Source: Chytridium lagenaria
Taxonomy: Eukaryota; Chytridiomycota; Chytridiomycetes; Chytridiales; Chytridiaceae
DNA: 64,000 nt
Reading direction: 5' to 3'
Assembly (NCBI GenBank): GCA_025449115.1
Contig: JAHLKC010000002.1
Location: forward strand, 186,001 to 250,000
Of this stretch, positions 58,741-64,000 are shown piece by piece. A program made the translations under genes and the position numbers. Numbering within the stretch: position 1 is the first letter of the stretch; each line of letters starts with the position of its first letter. Below the pieces are notes generated by a model. The model had not been told where the DNA came from. It ran no database searches and worked only from the letters and a program-made list of their open reading frames with translations.

Positions 58741-59062
58741 AAACATAAATTGTCGAAAAATAAAAAATCATTTATCTGATTATAGACCCAAAAATAAATG
58801 AACTACAATTTCCTTAAATATGTTCACCCACTCTCACCCAGCTTCACCCATTATTCGGACTCTAATTTTTATACTTTGACACCAAAGCATATGCCCCGGC
58901 AAAAGCAAGCGAAAAACTCCAGAGAAGCGGACAAAGTTGCGGCAAGCAAATAAAAGTTGAAAAATGAACAACGAGAGAAGAACGGCCATCCAGCGCTTGC
59001 TGATGCGGGTCTAGCAGCAGCCATTCAGAGGATAGGATGCGTCATGGAGGAGACTTCAAGAC

Positions 59063-60672
59063 CATGACCTCCATGAAACACAAGCCCAACACTCACGGGC
59101 GTACACTTCCGTGGACTCAGGAAGTTTTTGAGCGTATTGGGATTATGATAGCCTCATCATTCTGGAAGAGAAGCCTCCAAAGCATTTTTGCCCATCCATG
59201 AGGGAATCCATCGACCTTTACGTCCAATGGAAGAGGAGGGACCCGGATGAGTATCCATTGCTTTTGGACCGGATGATAATCTTGTGAAGGATGTTTGGGG
59301 AGCAATCCCAACGGACGGAAAATGGTCGGACCCACGCAACCTCGACAACTGTACTCGCGATTGGAGATTTACATCTCACCCGGAAGCAAAATGGGCCCTA
59401 CAAGGAGGTTTGGACTATGTGCTGCAAATGCCATTCTTCACGAGATTCCAAAAGGATGCCGATGGCATCCGCTGGTGCCGCAGTGTGGAGTGCAGGAAAT
59501 CCTACTGAAAGTCGTCTTCTTAGCACACCAAAGGAGAGAACACAAAATGGATCGTCCTACCAGGCCTCTGGAGATTCAGCCATCTTACCGCATGAGCTCT
59601 TGGACATACGCGATCACTTAATCGGTTCTGAAGCTACAACCTTGTGGGACCTGGAACTGTGGGTTTGCACCCTATTGCGATACGTCTTTCCTGGTTGTGA
59701 TGAAGTCATCAATATTGAATTTGAGGACATTCAGGAGAATCTTTCATTAATAACGACAGATTTGACGCTGGAGAGCTTGGTCATCAAAATACAGGTTGGT
59801 TACGATTTATATATATTTTATTTCTCTAACATGATTATTGCGTTGCAAAGGGAAAGAGCGACAAGAGCCCAGTCTATCTTACCTTATGGCGGGACGACAC
59901 ATTTCCTCAATTATGCCCTATTCGTCACCTCCTGATTTACGTCAAACTTCTCGGCGTGGTCTCCGGCTTCCTTTTCCCTGACAAGGATCAATTAACGGCT
60001 CTTCTCGCCTCACCAAACCCAGACAAGAGCGTGAAGAATAATATTTCGTATGACGCCTACCAAACCGCATACAAGAATCTTTGCCACAAGGTCATCAAGA
60101 GACCGGGACCTTTTGGCACTCACTCAAATCGAAAAACAGGCTACCTCTTTGCCGTTTGGGGTGATGGTGGAGAGGCAGAAATCATGCTCTCCGCACGGCA
60201 CAAATCCATTTCCAGCTCAGCGAAGTACAGGAAGGACGCGAGCACACTCCTGGAACTATACAAACGAAAAACTCAAATGGACAACTCCGAATCTGTGATC
60301 CCTAAGCTCAAGTGGACGTCAGTTTACAATCAAGATCTGCAAATCGTTCAAAGGATAGCTAATAACGGTGATATTACGAAGCTACCTGTATTAGCCGAAC
60401 GATTTTTTACAGACCACTGTAAAATCAATCCCGCGCGACCCGATTATTCCATCCGACGGGCCCTCATTTCTGCAGAGGAATACTCTTCAGCACCCACCAT
60501 TCGCGACAACATTAACAGGATTGTGAAGGGGCACCTCAACCAAACTTTGGCGGATGATCTACTCACCTTGATTGAACTCTACGTTCTTCAACGACGCAAT
60601 GCAACAAAATCCAATCCAAGTGGAATTGAACCACAAGAAGAGGGACAGATTAATAGGGGAGGAAGAGGGTAA
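59063..60672 (+). mobile_element. Crypton-like tyrosine recombinase gene
   Basis: Putative DNA recombinase of the eukaryotic Crypton/DUF3504 type (tyrosine recombinase fold). The start chosen is the ATG at 59063 (MTSMKHKPNTHGRTLPWTQE). The N-terminal region (SIDLYVQWKRRDPDEYPLL, RDWRFTSHPEAKWALQGG) spans frame breaks near 59135, 59265 and 59500. The catalytic part begins LWDLELWVCTLLRYVFPGCD, EVINIEFEDI. Intron 59795-59851 joins IKIQ to GKSDKSPVYLTLW, LCPIRHLLIYVKLLG. Box II THSNRKTGYLF has its His at 60121 and Arg at 60130; RHK His at 60199; the presumed nucleophile Tyr is at 60226 in SAKYRKDAST. The box I Arg expected near GCDEV is replaced by Cys-Asp, unless LLRY supplies it. Terminal repeats were not found. 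It may be inactive or domesticated. Confidence 0.68.
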
Positions 60673-61605
60673 ATGACTTACCTGAGAGGTTTAGATTAGC
60701 GGAGCAGAAATCAGGGGAAGATAAGCTGAACTTTCTAATTACCTTTGAGAGGATCCTTGACTTCTGATGACCGTGACACTTCAACTCTTACCGATGCAAG
60801 AAACTTCTGCAACATGACCATGGCTCCCATCCTCCTCTGCTTCCGCGATCACTGCGGGGGGTGACCAAGAGCTCTCTCATCCTCAACGTTCTCAAGGACC
60901 CGATGCAAGGGGAAGGGTGGCCAGTGCGGAGTTGGGGTGAAGCTTCACCCATAGGCAATTTTTCAATAATTGTTTTTAAACTCTTTTTTAGTAAAAAAAA
61001 AATAAACAAATCTTTTCATTGGTTGAGGTTGCCTTCACCCAGCTTCAACCCAACCGATAGTAGATATTATTCCGCCAATTAAAAAATCAATATTATTCCA
61101 CCAATCAAATCCTCTATCGTTTCGACCAATCAATGAATTTACGGTGCAGAAAGATGCACACACGCACAGACAGACGAAATTTCGTATTTCGCACTGAGCT
61201 CCGCCGATAACCTCTTGGGATGTGTTTTGTAGGGAGAAGAGAAGAGAGTATTGAGAGATTATTGAAGCAATAGGTGGAAGAGTTCAAGAGATTGAAGAAA
61301 TTTATTTATTTTTTAATTTTTTTTTTTTTTTAAATTTTTTTTTTGCATTGCATTGCATATAAAATTTATAATTTCTATTTTATTTTATCTTTATTAATAA
61401 TTTATAAATACTTTTTATTTTTTTTATTTTTGTTGTTTTTATTAAATATTAATATATTATTATTATACTTTGATTCTTCATGTTTCTATCTTAATTGTAT
61501 GACATTTGTGCTGTCCATTATTGTATATAAATACACACAAAAAACGTAAATTTGTAAAGAGTTAAAGATACATAAATAATAACAATAGCGTAAATTTACT
61601 TAAGT
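60673..61605. other. Intergenic, strongly AT-rich stretch
   Basis: Positions 61290-61600 are almost pure A/T with poly-T/A runs. Positions 60930-61060 contain CTTCACCCA words resembling 58830-58855 on the other side of the recombinase (see findings). No gene is seen. Confidence 0.5.
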
Positions 61606-61950
61606 GTGAAGTTGAGTTTCTTTGCAACTTTTTTTCTAAGAGTCCGTGGCCTTGTACGACGTGACACAAGATTTGGAGGAATGCTGGATGTTCTGAACTC
61701 TATAGAATGTTGCCATTGCTCGTCAGTAGCATACATTGACCTCATTACCGAAGACATAGAATATTACATTGCAAGAACGGTTGCTTTTGTTGGTGTGAAG
61801 TTATTGGTGATGTCTTCCTGTGTTATCTTTTACAGAAGAGTCAGTGCCTTCGATGTTGTACGTTGTGTTTGGTACAGAAAGCTGGAGAAAAAGAAATGGC
61901 CAGCAATTACACAAGCAATGAGGCTCCCGTCACGGGAGGTAGCATTATAA
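61606..61950 (+). CDS. Open frame of 114 codons, doubtful gene
   Basis: ATG-initiated frame of moderate complexity (VLNSIECCHCSSVAYIDLIT, VAFVGVKLLVMSSCVIFYRR). There is no recognisable domain, intron or codon signal. The last codons overlap the first 13-bp palindrome. It could be chance in an AT-rich area. Confidence 0.2.
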   Translation: MKLSFFATFFLRVRGLVRRDTRFGGMLDVLNSIECCHCSSVAYIDLITEDIEYYIARTVAFVGVKLLVMSSCVIFYRRVSAFDVVRCVWYRKLEKKKWPAITQAMRLPSREVAL

Positions 61951-61979
61951 CAGTGGTTTGTAACGCTCCCGTCACGGGA
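61925..61979. promoter_or_regulatory. Paired 13-bp palindromes, 42 bp apart
   Basis: Two identical copies of TCCCGT-C-ACGGGA, at 61925-61937 and 61967-61979. Each is a perfect 6-bp inverted repeat around one central base, and both are preceded by GC, so 15 bases are shared. They lie in an AT-rich neighbourhood where GC-rich dyads stand out. Spacing start to start is 42 bp. The binding protein or function is unknown. Confidence 0.6.
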
Positions 61980-62050
61980 ATTAAAGTAACTTAATTAAAT
62001 TTAAACCCACATTGTATGCAAAGAGCATTTATTGCAATGTTTTCAATATT

Positions 62051-62173
62051 AGCATAAGGTTCGGCAAAATAAAGCATAGGCTACGAACAAGCACATTCAG
62101 CGAAGGAAGAATATTTTGAAATTCAGCATAAGGTAAGGCAAAAGAACGCGTAGGCTAGGGACAAGCACATTCA
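62051..62173. repeat. Imperfect 49-bp direct repeat
   Basis: Units 62051-62099 and 62125-62173 match at 42 of 49 positions and both end ACAAGCACATTCA. The second unit contains the last codons and stop of the minus-strand gene ending at 62155. The first is a copy of that 3' end, still with an in-frame TAG. Confidence 0.9.
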
Positions 62174-63742
62174 CGTTTAAGAAGATGATGATCACAAACA
62201 ATAGGTTTGCCTGGTCCAGTTCGTAAGGGAATGGCATGGCACACGCGGACGTGATTTGCAATGTCTTCAATCTGTTTATGGCGTTTAGCAAGCAAATGTA
62301 TTTAACGAAAAGTACCTCCTTAATAACCACAGTCACTTCCATATCCGTACAATTCGAGCATCGCCTTGTCATAAGTCGGACAGGTCCCAAATAAAAGTCC
62401 TTCACTATTTCAAGTTAAAGAGGTACTACCCATGAAATGTACTCACCTATTATCCCTCGTAAAAGAACAGTGTTATCGTCAGCCAGAGTTCGCGCAGTCA
62501 ATTGACCGCCAACGCGAAGTCCGATGGAATACGAAGTTTCGTTCTCGCGGTTTAAGAAATGCAAAGGACGTGTGAAAGAGACGGTACCAAGAAGCAGCAA
62601 GTTCTGAAAAGGTTGAACGGCAACCGTCAAGGAAATCCTTTTCCTCGTGAGTCGGTAATGAGTCAATAACACCTTGCAAAGATGCCGCTCTTCCAGATTG
62701 GCACACATGTTGAAACTGTATGGAATGAAAAGAATAATATTAAAAACCATTCCGTGTTTAAACTTTTACCGTTGACTTGAAGACGTAAAAAACAGCATCA
62801 ACCGGTAAAGCCCAACTCTTGTCGAAATATTGACGTGCCAACGGTAAAAGAGTGGGGTTTTGAGTAATGAGGTTGCAAGCAACAGCGAGGTGGGCGGGTA
62901 TAGTGGTGATTTGTCGCCGTAGTCTTTACCAAAAGCCTTACTCATGACCAACGCAGCCGTGTTGGAGTTGTCGAGGTCGCGCGAAGAATGCCAACTCTAG
63001 CAACAATTTCGAAGACGGAGTCAGCACTTCGAAGAAACACAATTTCGGCGGGCGAAGGTAAGCTATGCGTTAAACAAGATTGATCAGTAACTAGCATAAG
63101 ACCATTTTTACTTACTAGATACTATTTTCAAACCGCAACGGATCATCCGCCAGGTCCTCGTCACTGCCTTCTTCCGTCGTTTTCTTTCCGGTTTATTTGT
63201 CTGAATGTTCTCGTTGTTATCCGAAGTCTCGCCTGTATCATCAAAAGCTTTGTGCTCCGCAAAAGCAGATATCGATATCTGCTTTGCAGGATAACGCTTC
63301 GTAAATTCCATCTCCATGAACGTTTTTACAGCCCTTAGTTAACATAAGATTATCAAATTTATGTTGAAACACCCACCTAACATTATCATCAAACGAAACG
63401 TCCTTTTGGATAACCGCAGGCCAATCCTCAAATGTAGACGCCGTCGACGTTCCAGGTCTCACTTCATTGTTTGTCGCGGAGCGGATGAGACGGTTGAATG
63501 CGGTTTTCAAGTTCTTTGGTTAGTCCCGATGCAATTGCGACATCCATTTGCCGTTTGAAGTCAGTCCCTTTCCAGAGGACCTTCATAACGGCAAGTGAAA
63601 CGAGCATCGTGATGCCAGCTTCCATAGCCGAACGAGCTATGGAAGAGGAGCAGGCGGATATCAACGCGGTGTCGGCCTCGTTTTCGGGTGGAGGAGCGAC
63701 GACAGGCACCCGCTGAGGCCGTGGTCGCTTGACAGGATGCAT
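62155..63742 (-). CDS. Uncharacterised multi-exon gene
   Basis: No family recognised. The start is the ATG at 63742 (MHPVKRPRPQRVPVVAPPPE). Then helical segments: ISACSSSIARSAMEAGITML, VSLAVMKVLWKGTD and AFNRLIRSATNNEVRPG. An intron near 63376-63334 joins DVSFDDNV to RAVKTFMEMEFTKRYPAKQ. A basic patch (PERKRRKKAVTRTWRMIRCG) resembles a nuclear signal. Later exons give SADSVFEIVARVGILRAT, AVACNLITQNPTLLPLARQY, FDKSWALPVDAVFYVFKSTV, SFTRPLHFLNRENETSYSIG and LRVGGQLTARTLADDN, then VKDFYLGPVRLMTRRCSNCT and a Cys/His-rich end (VRVCHAIPLRTGPGKPIVCD, HHLLKRECACP). The CxxC and C-H-H-C-C pattern could bind zinc. Five or six introns fit GT-AG in phase. Frame breaks near 63500, 62980 and 62690. Confidence 0.55.
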
Positions 63743-64000
63743 GTGGAAGGAGAAGTTAAAGGAAAAAAACAATTTGAGTCACAGTTGACAAATGGAGATT
63801 GGCAGCAAAAAAACACGGTTTGTCAGATGTTTGGTCAACGTCACCCGTAACGGCAGCAATGCAAAAGAAATTAAAAAATTGATATCTGCGATCTTACTGA
63901 GATATGCTTTCAATGTCTCTACGCAATAAGAGAACCAAACAAAAATCGACGGACAAAGATGAAAGTCCTGAAGCAAAACTAGTTCATACACGTTAACAAG
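63743..64000. other. Window end, no gene supported
   Basis: This is upstream of the uncharacterised minus-strand gene, so probably its promoter. A minus-strand open frame (63779-63991) is hydrophobic, without start context or splice support. Confidence 0.4.

Noticed and set aside
58419..58742. Plus-strand 107-codon ORF near the recombinase
   Set aside because: The opposite strand carries charged coiled-coil-like peptides; the plus frame has no domain, splice or context support.
1..64000. Bacterial or organellar origin, operons, tRNA or rRNA genes
   Set aside because: Spliceosomal introns occur in nearly every gene. No rRNA or convincing tRNA cloverleaf was seen on inspection, though a covariance search was not possible here.

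Overview
This window looks like nuclear DNA of an early-diverging, probably zoosporic (chytrid-like) fungus. Genes are dense and split by short introns (roughly 35-150 bp) with GTRAGT-type donors and YAG acceptors. The gene set mixes fungal markers (a YPD1-type phosphotransfer protein, Cms1, fungal F-box/LRR proteins) with families that yeasts usually lack but early fungi and animals share (SMPD4, LRRC40, a GB1/RHD3 GTPase, MGST3, a PRL phosphatase, GT14 glycosyltransferases). The lineage is inferred from gene content, not from a marker search.

Layout, left to right. 1-1.7 kb: a degraded 3' fragment of a MAPEG gene, then an MGST3-like gene. 2.7-15.1 kb: three F-box/LRR-type genes, one on the minus strand and two on the plus strand, with a weak small gene between them. 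15.4-19.2 kb: a GB1/RHD3 GTPase and an LRRC40 orthologue, convergent. 19.6-25.7 kb: a GT14-like glycosyltransferase, a C2H2 factor, and a SET-domain methyltransferase whose start codon overlaps the C2H2 stop. 26.0-32.1 kb: a secreted mucin-like protein whose last exon consists of three unrelated tandem-repeat blocks. 32.7-36.8 kb: a multipass membrane protein (possibly wax-synthase-like) and a second GT14 paralogue. 37.2-43.3 kb: YPD1, PPME1, a PRL phosphatase and an unknown disordered protein. 43.3-52.3 kb: TTI1, CMS1 and SMPD4. 52.7-57.6 kb: two tandem paralogous single-pass receptors with Cys-rich ectodomains and cytoplasmic SH3 domains. 59-60.7 kb: a Crypton-like tyrosine recombinase. 61.9-63.7 kb: a paired palindrome, a partial duplication and an uncharacterised multi-exon gene.

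Functional themes are signalling (HPt relay, PP2A methylesterase, PRL phosphatase, SH3 receptors), the PIKK-chaperone TTT complex (TTI1), ribosome biogenesis (Cms1), membrane and lipid biology (SMPD4, the GTPase, MGST3) and the cell surface (mucin-like protein, GT14 enzymes). The genes are not an operon. Two divergent pairs (unknown/TTI1 and CMS1/SMPD4) have start codons only 53 and 96 bp apart and probably share promoters.

Caveat for the whole annotation: many otherwise well conserved genes are interrupted by single-base frameshifts, usually an apparent one-base deletion and often in or next to a homopolymer. They occur in unrelated housekeeping genes, so I read them as residual assembly errors rather than pseudogenisation. 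Gene spans are therefore given start to stop across such breaks.
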